Source: Blastococcus litoris (GTDB lineage Bacteria > Actinomycetota > Actinomycetes > Mycobacteriales > Geodermatophilaceae). Taken from it: a DNA stretch of 64,000 bases. Each line of letters begins with the position of its first letter. Position 1 is the first letter of the stretch. A program made the position numbers and the translations under genes. The DNA lies in the NCBI RefSeq assembly GCF_003075095.1, contig NZ_QCZF01000009.1, positions 124,001 through 188,000 on the forward strand, read 5' to 3'. Shown piece after piece: positions 29,779 to 40,838 of the stretch. Below the pieces are notes generated by a model. It was not told the origin of the DNA and made no database searches. It worked only from the letters and a program-made list of their open reading frames with translations.

Positions 29779-31589
29779 CCGACGTCGGCGGGCGGCACTC
29801 CTCACCCGAGGGCCCGTTCCCGCCCCGCGGCGACCTGGGCTTCGGCGTCCCGCGCTACGAGCCGTCCCGCTACGAGGTCCCCCCGTACGTCACGGGCGGA
29901 TTCGGGGCGGTCGGCCGGGACACCGCGGACACCTCCCGCCCCGCTCCCCGCGTCCTCGACCGGTACGACGACCAGACCGGTCCGCTGGTGGAGCCGGACT
30001 GGTGGTCCTACGGCTCCAGCGACCACCCCGACCACCCCCTGAGCGCCCGCCACAGCGGCGGGTGGGACGACGACGCGGACCTCCCGTCCTCCCACCCGTC
30101 CGCCCCGCTCCCGCCGCGCCCCGCGGGCGTCTGGGACAAGCTGCACGCCCGCCAGGACGCCGACGGCGACGACGACCGGACCGTCGCCCAGCCTCTGCTC
30201 CCCGGATCGCCCCTCGACACGGCGGCGCATCGAGAGCAGACTTCCGGCCCCGTGGGCGGTTCCCACTCGTCCGACGACGAGGACGACGACCGGCACGACG
30301 ACGCGGCGACCGACGCGCACCTCCTGGACGACTCGTCCTGGGAGGACCGCACGGGTGGCCTCGAGGTCATCGGTGCCCACGTCGAGGAGGAGCCCCGCGG
30401 TCGCCGCGGGCGCCGTGGCCGGCGGTCCGGCCGGCACGAGGCCGCCGGGGTCGACCCCGCCGACCTGGACGAGGACTCGCTGGTCCACGACGAGGAGTCC
30501 GGCGAGGTCATCCCGGTCAAGCCCTACGACCGCCGGACCGGCCGCGGACGACGCCGCCGCAACCCGGTCGCGATCGTCCTGTCGCTGCTCGTGCTCGCCG
30601 GCCTGGTGGTCGGCATCGTGCTGGGCGGCCAGAAGCTCATCGAGCTGGTGAACCCGATGGCCAAGGACTACACCGGCCAGGGCTCCGGCGACATCTCCAT
30701 CCGCGTGCAGGACGGTGACACGCTCAGCGACATCGGCCGCACGCTGGTCGACGCGGACGTCATCGCCTCCGTCGGCCCCTTCGTCGACGCGGCCGAGGAG
30801 AACGCCGCCTCGGTGGGCATCCAGCCCGGCGTGTACTCCATGCGGCTGCAGATGAGCGGCCGGGCGGCGCTGGAGCAGCTGCTCGACCCCGCGGCGCGCC
30901 TGCTGTCCCGCGTGACCCTGCCGGAGGGCCTGACCGTCGAGCGCACGCTGGCCCGCATCGCCGAGGAGACCGGGCGTCCCATCGAGGAGTTCCAGGCGGC
31001 CGCCGCCGACACGGCGTCGCTGGGCCTGCCCGCCTACGCCAACGGTCAGCTGGAGGGATTCCTCTTCCCGGCGACCTACGACGTCGAGCCCGACACCACG
31101 GCTACCGACCTGCTGAGCCAGATGGTCGCCCGGGGCACCGAGGTGCTCGCCGGCCTGGGCATCCCGGAGGCCGACCGGCTCACCGTGGTGACCAAGGCCA
31201 GCCTGGTGCAGGCCGAGGCCGGCTCGGTCGAGGACATGGGCAAGGTCGCCCGGGTGCTCGAGAACCGGATCGCCGACGGGATGGCCCTCCAGCTGGACAC
31301 GACGGTCAACTACGCCAACGGCAAGGGCGGCATCACCACCACGCCGGAGGACCGGGCCAACCCCTCGCCGTACAACACCTACCTCTACCCCGGGCTGCCG
31401 CCGGGCGCCATCAACAACCCGGGCGAGGACGCGCTGCGCGCGGTGCTCGCCCCGACCCCGGGCGACTGGCGCTTCTTCGTGGTCGTCGATCCGGACACCG
31501 GCGACACGCGGTTCGCGGCCACCAAGGCCGAGCACGACGCGAACGTGGAGCTGTTCCGGCAGTGGCTGCGGGAGAACCCCGAGGGATGA
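29775..31589 (+). CDS. mltG: Endolytic murein transglycosylase MltG with long cytosolic extension
   Basis: 604 residues, against about 340 in E. coli. The first ~260 residues are acidic, low-complexity and presumably cytosolic and disordered. A membrane helix follows (about 263-287, after RRRRN), then the extracellular LysM-like part (SIRVQDGDTLSDIGRTLVDADV) and the YceG catalytic domain. The catalytic glutamate is probably Glu481 in ASLVQAEAGSVEDMGKVARV; LQLDTTVNYANG and SPYNTYLYPGLPPGAINNPG are diagnostic. It cuts nascent glycan strands near the membrane. GTGA overlap with ruvX; aroE follows after 10 bases. Confidence 0.94.
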   Translation: MTDVGGRHSSPEGPFPPRGDLGFGVPRYEPSRYEVPPYVTGGFGAVGRDTADTSRPAPRVLDRYDDQTGPLVEPDWWSYGSSDHPDHPLSARHSGGWDDDADLPSSHPSAPLPPRPAGVWDKLHARQDADGDDDRTVAQPLLPGSPLDTAAHREQTSGPVGGSHSSDDEDDDRHDDAATDAHLLDDSSWEDRTGGLEVIGAHVEEEPRGRRGRRGRRSGRHEAAGVDPADLDEDSLVHDEESGEVIPVKPYDRRTGRGRRRRNPVAIVLSLLVLAGLVVGIVLGGQKLIELVNPMAKDYTGQGSGDISIRVQDGDTLSDIGRTLVDADVIASVGPFVDAAEENAASVGIQPGVYSMRLQMSGRAALEQLLDPAARLLSRVTLPEGLTVERTLARIAEETGRPIEEFQAAAADTASLGLPAYANGQLEGFLFPATYDVEPDTTATDLLSQMVARGTEVLAGLGIPEADRLTVVTKASLVQAEAGSVEDMGKVARVLENRIADGMALQLDTTVNYANGKGGITTTPEDRANPSPYNTYLYPGLPPGAINNPGEDALRAVLAPTPGDWRFFVVVDPDTGDTRFAATKAEHDANVELFRQWLRENPEG

Positions 31590-31599
31590 GCGGGCAGGC

Positions 31600-32403
31600 A
31601 TGAGAGCGGCGGTCCTCGGGCGTCCGGTGGGCCATTCGCTCTCCCCGGCCCTGCACCGGGCGGCCTACGCGGCACTCGGGCTCGCCGACTGGACCTACGA
31701 CGCCCTCGACATCGGGGCCGAGGACCTGCCGGTGCTCCTCGCCGGGCTGGACGAGGAGTGGCGCGGGTTCTCGGTCACGATGCCCTGCAAGCAGGCGGCC
31801 GTGGACGTCGCCGACGTCGTGGAGCCGCTGCCGCGGCTGCTGCATGCGGCCAACACCCTGGTCCGGACGCCGGAGGGCTGGCGGGCGGAGAACACCGACG
31901 TCACCGGCATCGGCATGGCGCTGCAGCTGGCCGGCGTCGAGGAGGCCGGGACGGCGGTCGTGATCGGCGGGGGCGGGACCGCGGCCGCCGCGGCCGTGGC
32001 GCTGGCCTCGCTGGGGGCCGAGCACGTCGAGGTCGTCGTCCGCGACCCGGCGCGGGCCGGCGACGTCCTCGCCGTCCTGGACACCCTCGGCGTGCCGCGC
32101 ACGGTCACGCCCCTCGGGGAGGCGGCGCTGGACGCGCCGCTGGTCGTCAGCACCGTGCCGATCGAGGCGCAACCCGCCCTCCTGGCGCTGCCCTGGCGCG
32201 GCGACCACACGCTGCTCGACGTCCTGTACGCGCCCTGGCCGACCGTCGTGGCCGAGCGGGTCGCCGACCTCGGCGGCACGGTCGCCGGTGGGCTGGACGT
32301 GCTCTTCTGGCAGGCGACGGTGCAGGTCGAGCTGATGACCGGCCTGCCCGCGCCGATCGAGGCGATGCGCACGGCGCTCGACGCCGCCGTCGCCTCCCGC
32401 TGA
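31600..32403 (+). CDS. aroE: Shikimate dehydrogenase
   Basis: 267 residues. It reduces 3-dehydroshikimate to shikimate with NADPH. GRPVGHSLSPALHRAAYAALG holds the substrate-binding S-x-S, SVTMPCKQAAVD the catalytic lysine, and ENTDVTGIGMALQ the conserved Asp; GGGGTAAAAAVALASLGA is the NADP-binding loop. The usual VTxPHK reads VTMPCK here, with the lysine kept. It starts the run of shikimate genes, with a peptidase gene between it and aroC. Confidence 0.94.
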   Translation: MRAAVLGRPVGHSLSPALHRAAYAALGLADWTYDALDIGAEDLPVLLAGLDEEWRGFSVTMPCKQAAVDVADVVEPLPRLLHAANTLVRTPEGWRAENTDVTGIGMALQLAGVEEAGTAVVIGGGGTAAAAAVALASLGAEHVEVVVRDPARAGDVLAVLDTLGVPRTVTPLGEAALDAPLVVSTVPIEAQPALLALPWRGDHTLLDVLYAPWPTVVAERVADLGGTVAGGLDVLFWQATVQVELMTGLPAPIEAMRTALDAAVASR

Positions 32404-32409
32404 CCTCCG

Positions 32410-33072
32410 GTGGAGCTCTCCCGGCCGGTGCTGCTCGGCGTCGTCCTCCTGGTGGCGGTGGCCGTCGGGCCGTGGTTGGCCCGGGTCGCCGTGCGCCTGG
32501 CCGGCCGCGACCCCGCCGCCGTCCCGTCCGCCACCCGCGTCGGGGTCATGACCGCCCTGCTCGCGGGGCTGCTCGCCGGGGCCGTCGAGCTCCTGGGGCT
32601 GCGTCCGGCGACCGCGGCGCTCGCCTGGGGCGCGGGAGCCGCCGTCGTCCTGGGGGCGGTGGACCTGCTCTGCCACCGGCTGCCCGACCGGGTCACCTAT
32701 CCCGCCGTCGCCGTCTGCGCGGCGGCGTTGCTGGTGGACGCCGCCGTGCTGGGCACCTGGGCCGCGTTCGTGCGGGCGCTCGCCGCCGCCGCGGTCGCGT
32801 TCGCGGTGGGCGTGGTCGCCGCGGTGCTGTCCCCGGACGGGTTCGGGTTCGGCGACGTCAAGCTGCTCCTGCTGCTGGGCCTGGTGCTCGGCTGGTTCGG
32901 CTGGGGCGTGCTCATGACCGGCATCTTCTTCGGGCTGCTGACCGGGGCGCTGGTCTCCCTGGTGCTGCTGGCGACCCGGCGGGCCGGCTGGCGGACTGCC
33001 ATCCCGTTCGGCCCGCCGCTGCTGGCCGGCGCCGTCCTGGTGCTCTCGCTGGGCGCGGTCTCCCTCACCTGA
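32410..33072 (+). CDS. A24 family prepilin peptidase
   Basis: 220 residues with six or seven membrane helices. The two catalytic aspartates of the A24 family lie in GAVDLLCHRLPDRVTYP and GFGFGDVKLLLLLGLVLGW. It lacks the N-terminal zinc/methylase domain of full-length PilD, as most actinobacterial homologues do. It would process type IV pilin-like or Tad/Flp prepilins, but no pilus genes are in this window. The aroE-peptidase-aroC order recurs in actinobacteria. GTG start six bases after aroE. Confidence 0.88.
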   Translation: MELSRPVLLGVVLLVAVAVGPWLARVAVRLAGRDPAAVPSATRVGVMTALLAGLLAGAVELLGLRPATAALAWGAGAAVVLGAVDLLCHRLPDRVTYPAVAVCAAALLVDAAVLGTWAAFVRALAAAAVAFAVGVVAAVLSPDGFGFGDVKLLLLLGLVLGWFGWGVLMTGIFFGLLTGALVSLVLLATRRAGWRTAIPFGPPLLAGAVLVLSLGAVSLT

Positions 33073-33098
33073 GCGACGGCGTCGTTCCCCCCGACTGG

Positions 33099-33104
33099 CA
33101 GAAT
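33099..33104 (+). promoter_or_regulatory. -10-like element CAGAAT, possible leaderless promoter for aroC
   Basis: CAGAAT ends 7 bases before the aroC ATG and there is no ribosome binding site. The first base deviates from TAnnnT but the spacing fits the leaderless pattern. Confidence 0.4.
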
Positions 33105-33111
33105 CGAGCCC

Positions 33112-34290
33112 ATGTTGCGCTGGCTGACCGCAGGTGAATCGCACGGTCAGCAGCTCACCGGCATCCTCGAGGGGCTGCCGGCCGGCGTCGAGCTGCAGAC
33201 CTCCGACATCGACCTGCAGCTGGCCCGCCGCCGGCTGGGCCACGGTCGCGGCGCCCGCATGTCCTTCGAGCAGGACGAGGTCACGCTCACCGGCGGCGTC
33301 CGGCACGGCCGCACGCAGGGCGGTCCCATCGCCATCCAGGTCGGCAACACCGAATGGCCGAAGTGGTCGACGGTCATGTCCGCCGACCCGGTCGACGCCG
33401 AGGTGCTCGCGGGGCAGGCGCGCAACGCGCCGCTGACGCGCCCCCGGCCCGGTCACGCCGACCTCGCCGGCATGCAGAAGTACGGGTTCGACGACGCGCG
33501 GCCGGTCCTGGAACGGGCCAGTGCGCGCGAGACCGCGGCCCGCGTGGCGCTCGGCGCGGTCGCCCAGGCCTTCCTCCGCCAGGCGCTCGGCGTCGAGGTG
33601 GTCAGCCACGTCGTCGCCATCGGCCCCGTCGTCGTGCCCGACGGCGTGCTGCCCGGGCCGCAGGACAACGCGCGCATCGACGAGGACCCGGTCCGCTGCG
33701 CCGACCCCGCGACCAGCGAGCGCATGGTGGCCGAGATCGACGACGTCCGGAAGAACGGCGACACCCTCGGTGGGGTCATCGAGGTCGTCGTCCACGGCCT
33801 CCCGCCGGGCCTGGGCAGCCACGTGCACTGGGACCGGCGGCTGGACTCGCGGCTGGCCGGGGCGCTGATGGGCGTGCAGTCGGTGAAGGCGGTCGAGGTC
33901 GGCGACGGGCTGGAGACAGCGCGCCGCCGCGGCTCGGTGGCCCACGACGAGATCGATCTGACCGACGGCCAGGTCACGCGCCGCACCGACCGCGCCGGCG
34001 GCATCGAGGGCGGCATGACCAACGGCGAGGTGCTGCGCGTGCGGGCGGCGATGAAGCCGATCTCGACCGTGCCCCGGGCGCTGGCCACGATCGACACCGC
34101 GACCGGCGAGCCGGCGGTCGCCATCAACCAGCGCAGCGACGCCTGCGCGGTGCCCCGCGGCAGCGTCGTCATGGAGGCGATGGTGGCGCTCGTGCTCGCC
34201 GACGCCGTCCTGGAGAAGTTCGGCGGCGACTCGGTGGCCGAGACGCGGCGCAACGCCCAGGCCTACCTCGCCGCCCTCCCGATCCGATGA
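33112..34290 (+). CDS. aroC: Chorismate synthase
   Basis: 392 residues. It converts EPSP to chorismate using reduced FMN. The N-terminus [79 protein letters not shown] and [22 protein letters not shown] are all family signatures. It begins a tightly overlapping set aroC-aroK-aroB-aroQ (ATGA at each junction), which together with aroE covers five of the seven shikimate steps. Confidence 0.97.
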   Translation: MLRWLTAGESHGQQLTGILEGLPAGVELQTSDIDLQLARRRLGHGRGARMSFEQDEVTLTGGVRHGRTQGGPIAIQVGNTEWPKWSTVMSADPVDAEVLAGQARNAPLTRPRPGHADLAGMQKYGFDDARPVLERASARETAARVALGAVAQAFLRQALGVEVVSHVVAIGPVVVPDGVLPGPQDNARIDEDPVRCADPATSERMVAEIDDVRKNGDTLGGVIEVVVHGLPPGLGSHVHWDRRLDSRLAGALMGVQSVKAVEVGDGLETARRRGSVAHDEIDLTDGQVTRRTDRAGGIEGGMTNGEVLRVRAAMKPISTVPRALATIDTATGEPAVAINQRSDACAVPRGSVVMEAMVALVLADAVLEKFGGDSVAETRRNAQAYLAALPIR

Positions 34291-34820
34291 CCCCTCGGCT
34301 GGTGCTCGTCGGCCCGCCGGCGTCGGGCAAGACGACGGTCGGTACGGCGGTGGCCGGGCTCCTCGACCTGGCCTTCCGGGACACCGACTCCGATGTCGAG
34401 GCGGTCGCGGGAGCGAGCGTGGCCGACCTGTTCGTGCAGCAGGGCGAGCCGCACTTCCGGGCCCTGGAGGAGCAGGCGGTGGGTCGGGCGCTGGCCGAGC
34501 ACGACGGCGTCCTCGCCCTCGGCGGCGGAGCGGTCACCAGCGCCGCGACCCGGGAGCTGCTGGTGGCCCACGGCCGCGGCGGTGGCGTGGTCGTGTGGCT
34601 CGACGTCGACGTCTCCTCGGCCGCCAAGCGGGTCGGGCTCTCCCGCGACCGCCCGCTGCTGGCGGTCAACCCGCGCGCGATGCTGCGCACGATGCTCGAG
34701 GAGCGCGCTCCTCTCTACGCCGAGGTGGCGACAGCGACGGTGCCGACCGGCGGCCGGGAACCCGGCGACGTGATCGCCGACGTCGCGGCCCTGGTGCGGG
34801 CCGGGCAGGACGCGCGATGA
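34287..34820 (+). CDS. aroK: Shikimate kinase
   Basis: 177 residues. P-loop [20 protein letters not shown], shikimate-binding [11 protein letters not shown], the GGGAVTS motif and the lid arginine in [15 protein letters not shown] are present. It phosphorylates shikimate at O3 with ATP. ATGA overlaps at both ends. Confidence 0.96.
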   Translation: MTPRLVLVGPPASGKTTVGTAVAGLLDLAFRDTDSDVEAVAGASVADLFVQQGEPHFRALEEQAVGRALAEHDGVLALGGGAVTSAATRELLVAHGRGGGVVVWLDVDVSSAAKRVGLSRDRPLLAVNPRAMLRTMLEERAPLYAEVATATVPTGGREPGDVIADVAALVRAGQDAR

Positions 34821-35878
34821 GGCGGGTCACCGTCCCCGGCGACAGGCCCTACGACGTGGTCGTCGGGCCGGGCGCGCAGGCGGAGCTGGGGGTCGTCCTG
34901 GCCGGGACGGCGAAGGCCGCCGTCGTGCACACGCCGCCGCTGGCCGCGCTGGCCGGCGCCGCGGTGGAGACGCTGCAGACCGCGGGCGTGTCCGCCGAGG
35001 CGCTCGTCGTCCCCGACGGGGAGGCGGCCAAGACGGCGGAGGTCGCGGCCGGGCTCTGGGAGGAGTTCGGCCGGCTGGGCATGACCCGCTCCGATGCGGT
35101 CGTGGGCGTCGGCGGGGGAGCGGTGACCGACCTGGCCGGTTTCGTCGCCGCGACCTGGACCCGCGGTGTCCGCGTCGTGCAGGTGCCCACGAGCCTGCTC
35201 GGCATGGTCGACGCCGCGGTGGGCGGCAAGACCGGCATCAACACCGCGGCCGGGAAGAACCTCGTCGGGGCCTTCCACCCCCCGGTCGCGGTGCTGGCCG
35301 ACACCGACGTCCTCGCCGGTCTGCCGGAGGCGGAGTTCCGCTCGGGCCTGGCCGAGGTGGTCAAGTGCGGCTTCATCGCCGACGGCGCGATCCTCGACCT
35401 GCTCGACGGCGACCCGACCGGCCGCCGCGACACCGCCGAGCTGATCGAGCGGGCGGTGCGGGTGAAGGCCGAGGCGGTGGGCGAGGACCTCTACGACACC
35501 GGGCGCCGCGAGTTCCTCAACTACGGCCACACGCTGGGGCACGCCATCGAGCGGGTGGAGGACTTCGGCTGGCGCCACGGCGAGGCGGTCGCCGTCGGCC
35601 TGGTGTTCGCCGCCGAGCTCGCCGGCCAGGCCGGTCTGCTCGACCGTGCGGACGTCGACCGGCACCGCACGCTCGTCGACCGCATGGGCCTGCCCACCCG
35701 GTACGCCGGCGACTGGGCCACGATCCAGCCGGTGATGCGGGTCGACAAGAAGGCCCGCGGCGCCTCGCTGCGGTTCGTCGTCCTCGACGGCCTCGGCAAT
35801 CCCACGATCCTGACCGATCCCGACCAGGCCTGGCTCGACGCCGCCTGGGCCGCAGTCTCCGGAGGAGCCCCCGCATGA
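34817..35878 (+). CDS. aroB: 3-dehydroquinate synthase
   Basis: 353 residues. It cyclises DAHP to 3-dehydroquinate using NAD and a divalent metal. [22 protein letters not shown], the [19 protein letters not shown] substrate loop, [13 protein letters not shown] and the metal-binding [13 protein letters not shown] and [10 protein letters not shown] are intact. ATGA overlaps link it to aroK and aroQ. The DAHP synthase that feeds it is not in this window. Confidence 0.97.
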   Translation: MRRVTVPGDRPYDVVVGPGAQAELGVVLAGTAKAAVVHTPPLAALAGAAVETLQTAGVSAEALVVPDGEAAKTAEVAAGLWEEFGRLGMTRSDAVVGVGGGAVTDLAGFVAATWTRGVRVVQVPTSLLGMVDAAVGGKTGINTAAGKNLVGAFHPPVAVLADTDVLAGLPEAEFRSGLAEVVKCGFIADGAILDLLDGDPTGRRDTAELIERAVRVKAEAVGEDLYDTGRREFLNYGHTLGHAIERVEDFGWRHGEAVAVGLVFAAELAGQAGLLDRADVDRHRTLVDRMGLPTRYAGDWATIQPVMRVDKKARGASLRFVVLDGLGNPTILTDPDQAWLDAAWAAVSGGAPA

Positions 35879-36309
35879 CCATCCAGGTCCTCAACGGTCC
35901 GAATCTCGGCCGGCTCGGCCTCCGCGAGCCGGCGAAGTACGGGACGACCACCTACGCGGAGCTGGTCGAGCTCGTCGAGTCGACCGGCCGCGAGATGGGC
36001 GTCGAGGTGCGGGTCCGCCAGACCGACGACGAGGGCGAGATGCTGCGCTGGATCCACGCGGCGTCCGACGCCGGCGACCCGGTGCTGATCAACCCCGGCG
36101 GCTGGTCGCACACCTCCGTCGCGCTCCGCGACGCTCTCGCCGGGCTGAACGCCCCGCTGGTCGAGGTGCACATCACCAACATCCACGCCCGCGAGGAGTT
36201 CCGGCACCACTCCTACGTCTCCGGCGTGGCCGACGGCGTGATCGCGGGCCTCGGCGTGAGCGGCTACATCCTGGCGCTGGGCTGGCTGGCGCAGCAGGGC
36301 GTGCAGTGA
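35875..36309 (+). CDS. aroQ: Type II 3-dehydroquinate dehydratase
   Basis: 144 residues, the size of the dodecameric type II enzyme. [24 protein letters not shown] carries the catalytic Arg and Tyr, [16 protein letters not shown] the conserved Asn, and [17 protein letters not shown] the catalytic His. It dehydrates 3-dehydroquinate in the shikimate route. GTGA overlap with the M24 peptidase gene. Confidence 0.96.
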   Translation: MTIQVLNGPNLGRLGLREPAKYGTTTYAELVELVESTGREMGVEVRVRQTDDEGEMLRWIHAASDAGDPVLINPGGWSHTSVALRDALAGLNAPLVEVHITNIHAREEFRHHSYVSGVADGVIAGLGVSGYILALGWLAQQGVQ

Positions 36310-37409
36310 CGAGGACGGCCGACCGGCGCGAGGCCCTCCGGCGGACGGCGGCCGAGCGGGGTCTGGACGGCGTCCTGGTGACCAACCTGCTCAACGTCCG
36401 CTACCTGACCGGCTTCACCGGCTCCAACGGGGTCCTGCTCGTCCGCGCCGTCGGCGCCGATCTGTTCGGGACGGACGGCCGCTACACCACGCAGGCAGCG
36501 GCGCAGGTGCCCGACGTCGAGGTGCTGGTCGACCGCGCCACGGTCGCGGGCGTCGCCCGCGAGGCCGTCCGCCGCGGCGCCGGGCGGCTCGGCTACGAGT
36601 CCCACGACCTCACCGTCGACGGGCTGGCCCAGCTCGAGAAGGTGCTCGCCGACGCCGTCGACGGCGGCACGGTGCCCGAGCTCTCCTCCGTGCGGCGGGC
36701 CGTGGAGGCCCAGCGGGCCATCAAGGACGACGACGAGATCGAGTCGCTGCGCCGTGCGTGCGCCGTCGCCGACCAGGCGCTGGCCGAGCTGGCCGCCGAG
36801 GGGGCGCTCCGGCCCGGCCGCACCGAACTGGAGGTCGGCCGGGAGCTCGACGCCCGCATGCTGGTGCTCGGAGCCGAGGCGGTGTCGTTCGAGACGATCG
36901 TGGCGGCGGGGGCGAACTCGGCGATCCCGCACCACCGGCCCGACGCGACGGTGCTGCGCGACGGGGACTTCCTCAAGCTGGACTTCGGCGCGACCGTCGA
37001 CGGCTACCACTCCGACATGACGCGCACCGTCGTCCTCGGGCACGCGGCCGACTGGCAGCGCGAGATCTACGAGCTGGTGGCGGCGTCGCAGGCGGCCGGG
37101 CGGGCGGCGCTGGCGGTCGGCGCCGACGTCGTCGCCGTCGACGCGGCCTCCCGGGACGTCATCGTCGCGGCCGGCCACGGCGAGCACTTCTCCCACGGAC
37201 TGGGACACGGGGTGGGGCTGGAGATCCACGAGGCGCCGGGCATCGGCCCGCTGGGCGCGGGTACGCTTGCCGCCGGCATGGCCGTCACCGTGGAGCCGGG
37301 CGTCTACCTGCCCGGCCACGGCGGTGTCCGGATCGAGGACACCTTGATAGTCACGGACGACGAGCCCGAACTGTTGACACTCACGAGCAAGGAACTGCTG
37401 GTCCTCTGA
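36306..37409 (+). CDS. pepQ: M24 family Xaa-Pro aminopeptidase
   Basis: 367 residues. The N-terminal creatinase-like domain ([15 protein letters not shown]) is followed by the pita-bread metal site: Asp in [19 protein letters not shown], His in [18 protein letters not shown], and Glu in [19 protein letters not shown]. It should release N-terminal residues before proline. The gene sits directly before efp, as in many bacteria, and shares one base with it (TGATG). Whether it is a dipeptidase or aminopeptidase cannot be read from sequence alone. Confidence 0.9.
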   Translation: MTRTADRREALRRTAAERGLDGVLVTNLLNVRYLTGFTGSNGVLLVRAVGADLFGTDGRYTTQAAAQVPDVEVLVDRATVAGVAREAVRRGAGRLGYESHDLTVDGLAQLEKVLADAVDGGTVPELSSVRRAVEAQRAIKDDDEIESLRRACAVADQALAELAAEGALRPGRTELEVGRELDARMLVLGAEAVSFETIVAAGANSAIPHHRPDATVLRDGDFLKLDFGATVDGYHSDMTRTVVLGHAADWQREIYELVAASQAAGRAALAVGADVVAVDAASRDVIVAAGHGEHFSHGLGHGVGLEIHEAPGIGPLGAGTLAAGMAVTVEPGVYLPGHGGVRIEDTLIVTDDEPELLTLTSKELLVL

Positions 37410-37969
37410 TGGCTACCACCAACGACCTGAAGAACGGCATCGTCCTCAACCTGGACGGCCAGCTCTGGACGGTGACCGACTTCCAGCACGTCAAGCCCGG
37501 CAAGGGCGGCGCGTTCGTGCGCACGACGCTCAAGAACGTGCTCTCGGGCAAGGTCGTCGACAAGACCTTCAACGCCGGCACCAAGGTCGAGACGGCGAAC
37601 GTCGACAAGCGCGGCATGACCTACCTGTACAAGGACGGCGCCGACTTCGTCTTCATGGACGGCGACACCTACGACCAGATCCACGTCTCGGCCGAGACGG
37701 TGGGCGACGGGGCGAGCTACCTCCTCGAGAACACCGAGGTCACCGTCGCCGTGCACGACGGCACCCCGCTGTACGTCGAGCTGCCGGTGACCATGGAGCT
37801 CCTCGTCGAGCACACCGACCCGGGTCTGCAGGGCGACCGCTCCACCGGCGGCACCAAGCCCGCGACGCTCGAGACCGGCGCGCAGATCCAGGTCCCGCTG
37901 TTCATCACCACCGGCGAGAAGCTGAAGGTCGACACCCGCGACGGCCGGTACCTCGGCCGCGTCAACTGA
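37409..37969 (+). CDS. efp: Translation elongation factor P
   Basis: 186 residues, three beta-barrel domains. EF-P relieves ribosome stalling at polyproline. The tip loop reads [12 protein letters not shown] with Lys32 at the position that is modified in E. coli; no EpmA-like partner is visible in this window. [19 protein letters not shown] and [29 protein letters not shown] are standard for domains II and III. It overlaps pepQ by one base and precedes nusB by 14. Confidence 0.97.
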   Translation: MATTNDLKNGIVLNLDGQLWTVTDFQHVKPGKGGAFVRTTLKNVLSGKVVDKTFNAGTKVETANVDKRGMTYLYKDGADFVFMDGDTYDQIHVSAETVGDGASYLLENTEVTVAVHDGTPLYVELPVTMELLVEHTDPGLQGDRSTGGTKPATLETGAQIQVPLFITTGEKLKVDTRDGRYLGRVN

Positions 37970-37983
37970 GTCCGGCGCCGTTC

Positions 37984-38406
37984 ATGGCTGCCCGCTCCAA
38001 GGCGCGCAAGCGCGCCGTCGACGTCCTCTACGAGGCCGACGTGCGGGGGGACGACCGGCTGGCCGTCCTGCGCGACCGGATCGAGACGGCGAACCCTCCC
38101 GTACCCGAGCACACGGTCCGGCTGGTCGAGGGCGTGGCCGAGCACTCGGCACGCATCGACGAGCTGATCGCCGCGCACGCGAACAACTGGTCCCTGGACC
38201 GGCTTCCCGACGTCGACCGCGCGATCCTGCGCATGGCGGTGTTCGAGCTGCTCTGGGCCGACGACGTCCCCGATCTCGTCGTCATCGACGAGGCGGTCGA
38301 ACTGGCGAAGGCGCTGTCCACGGACGACTCGCCGGCCTACGTCAACGGCGTCCTGGGCGCGATCCTCGCCGCTGAGGTGCCGACCCAAGGGCTACCGAAC
38401 GCCTGA
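37984..38406 (+). CDS. nusB: Transcription antitermination factor NusB
   Basis: 140 residues, all helical. NusB with S10 binds boxA in rRNA leaders for antitermination and rRNA folding. ARSKARKRAVDVLYEADVRG and the C-terminal VDRAILRMAVFELLWADDVP and INEAVELAK-like VIDEAVELAKALSTDDSPAYVNGVLGA are diagnostic. It is the last gene of the aro-efp operon and ends at a two-tier hairpin. Confidence 0.95.
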   Translation: MAARSKARKRAVDVLYEADVRGDDRLAVLRDRIETANPPVPEHTVRLVEGVAEHSARIDELIAAHANNWSLDRLPDVDRAILRMAVFELLWADDVPDLVVIDEAVELAKALSTDDSPAYVNGVLGAILAAEVPTQGLPNA

Positions 38407-38448
38407 GCCCCGCGACGCGGGCCCCGGAGGGGTCCCGGCGCGGGGCTC
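38405..38448. terminator. Two-tier bidirectional hairpin between nusB and bldD
   Basis: The outer stem GAGCCCCGCG/CGCGGGGCTC (10 perfect pairs) encloses an inner stem of seven pairs (38419-38425 with 38429-38435, one G-T) with a GGA loop. It starts at the nusB stop codon and faces the convergent bldD 3' end. Confidence 0.75.
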
Positions 38449-38512
38449 GAAGCGGACTCAACGGCGCTGGGGGACGGCACGTGGCCGCGGTGTCGCCCGG
38501 AGGGCGACGGGG

Positions 38513-39067
38513 TCATCGCGGTGAGCGGCGGCGCTCCCAGTTCGGGTCGAGCTCCTCGTCGTCGTCGTCCGGGCCGCCGAAGCCGACGACGCTCTCCATG
38601 CCGGGGTTGAGCACGCCCCACTCGATCAGCCGCGAGGTCAGCTCGTCGGGGCTCATGTCGTAGATGATCGCCAGCGACTTCAGGTCCTCGGCGCGGATCG
38701 ACAGCACCTTGCCGTTGTAGTCGTGGCGCTGCGCCTGGATGGTCGAGGCGTAGCGGGCCAGCGGGCCGGCCTCGTCGGCGGGCAGCGAACCCAGCGACTC
38801 GAGGTTCAGCACGATCTTGGTGCTCGAGGTCACCGCGGAGCTCGGCCGCGGGTCGGGCAGCAGCTCGGAGACCGGCACGCCGTAGAACACCGCCAGCTCG
38901 GAGAGCCGCTGGACAGTGACCGCGCGGTCGCCGCGCTCGTAGGAGCCGACGACGACTGCCTTCCAGCGGCCGTGCGACTTGTCCTCCACCCCCTGCAGGG
39001 ACAGACCCTGCTGGTTGCGGATGGCGCGGAGCCGGGCGCCGAGGGCCCGTGAGTAGTCGGTGCTCAT
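38513..39067 (-). CDS. bldD: Developmental regulator BldD with c-di-GMP binding signature
   Basis: 184 residues. The N-terminal helix-turn-helix ([45 protein letters not shown]) binds DNA. The C-terminal domain holds the complete c-di-GMP motif RxD-x8-RxxD: Arg114-His115-Asp116, eight residues, then Arg125 to Asp128, the same numbering as Streptomyces BldD. There a c-di-GMP tetramer joins two C-terminal domains and lets BldD repress sporulation genes. An acidic tail (DDDDEELD) ends the protein. ATG 39067 gives the canonical start. It sits beside nusB as in Streptomyces and is divergent from pyrR. Confidence 0.96.
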   Translation of the reverse strand: MSTDYSRALGARLRAIRNQQGLSLQGVEDKSHGRWKAVVVGSYERGDRAVTVQRLSELAVFYGVPVSELLPDPRPSSAVTSSTKIVLNLESLGSLPADEAGPLARYASTIQAQRHDYNGKVLSIRAEDLKSLAIIYDMSPDELTSRLIEWGVLNPGMESVVGFGGPDDDDEELDPNWERRRSPR

Positions 39068-39077
39068 CGCTGTCTGC

Positions 39078-39171
39078 TCACTGTCCGTCGTCTCGGATAG
39101 GTCAAGTTGGTCACTGAGCGTACTGGTCGTGGGGTTCCTGCAACAGCAGCAGTCCACTGGTGTGTCAGTGA
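39078..39171. promoter_or_regulatory. TCACTG-type half sites upstream of bldD (candidate BldD operators)
   Basis: TCACTG occurs at 39078-39083 and 39111-39116 and its complement CAGTGA at 39166-39171. The middle copy is part of TCACTGAGCGTAC (39111-39123), which agrees at seven of nine fixed positions with the published BldD consensus TnACnC(A/T)GnGTnA. BldD represses its own gene in Streptomyces, so autoregulation is plausible here. No clear -10 for bldD was found. Confidence 0.4.
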
Positions 39172-39252
39172 TGTGTCCGCGACGCTGCGTGAGCGGTTGC
39201 GGCCCCGGTGCGGCACGGAACGGTCGGCGCGAGGCCGCGCCGGACCGTGCAG

Positions 39253-39258
39253 TACCGT
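39253..39258 (+). promoter_or_regulatory. -10-like element TACCGT for the pyr operon
   Basis: TACCGT fits TAnnnT and would start a leader of about 54 bases that contains the whole PyrR-binding-loop-like element. It lies in the loop of a GGACCG/CGGTCC inverted repeat (39242-39247 and 39265-39270). A TTTAAC at 39281-39286 is a rival -10 but would begin the RNA inside the PyrR stem. Confidence 0.35.
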
Positions 39259-39288
39259 CGTCGGCGGTCCACCCAGCTCCTTTAACGA

Positions 39289-40834
<1,546 letters not shown>

Positions 40835-40838
<4 letters not shown>

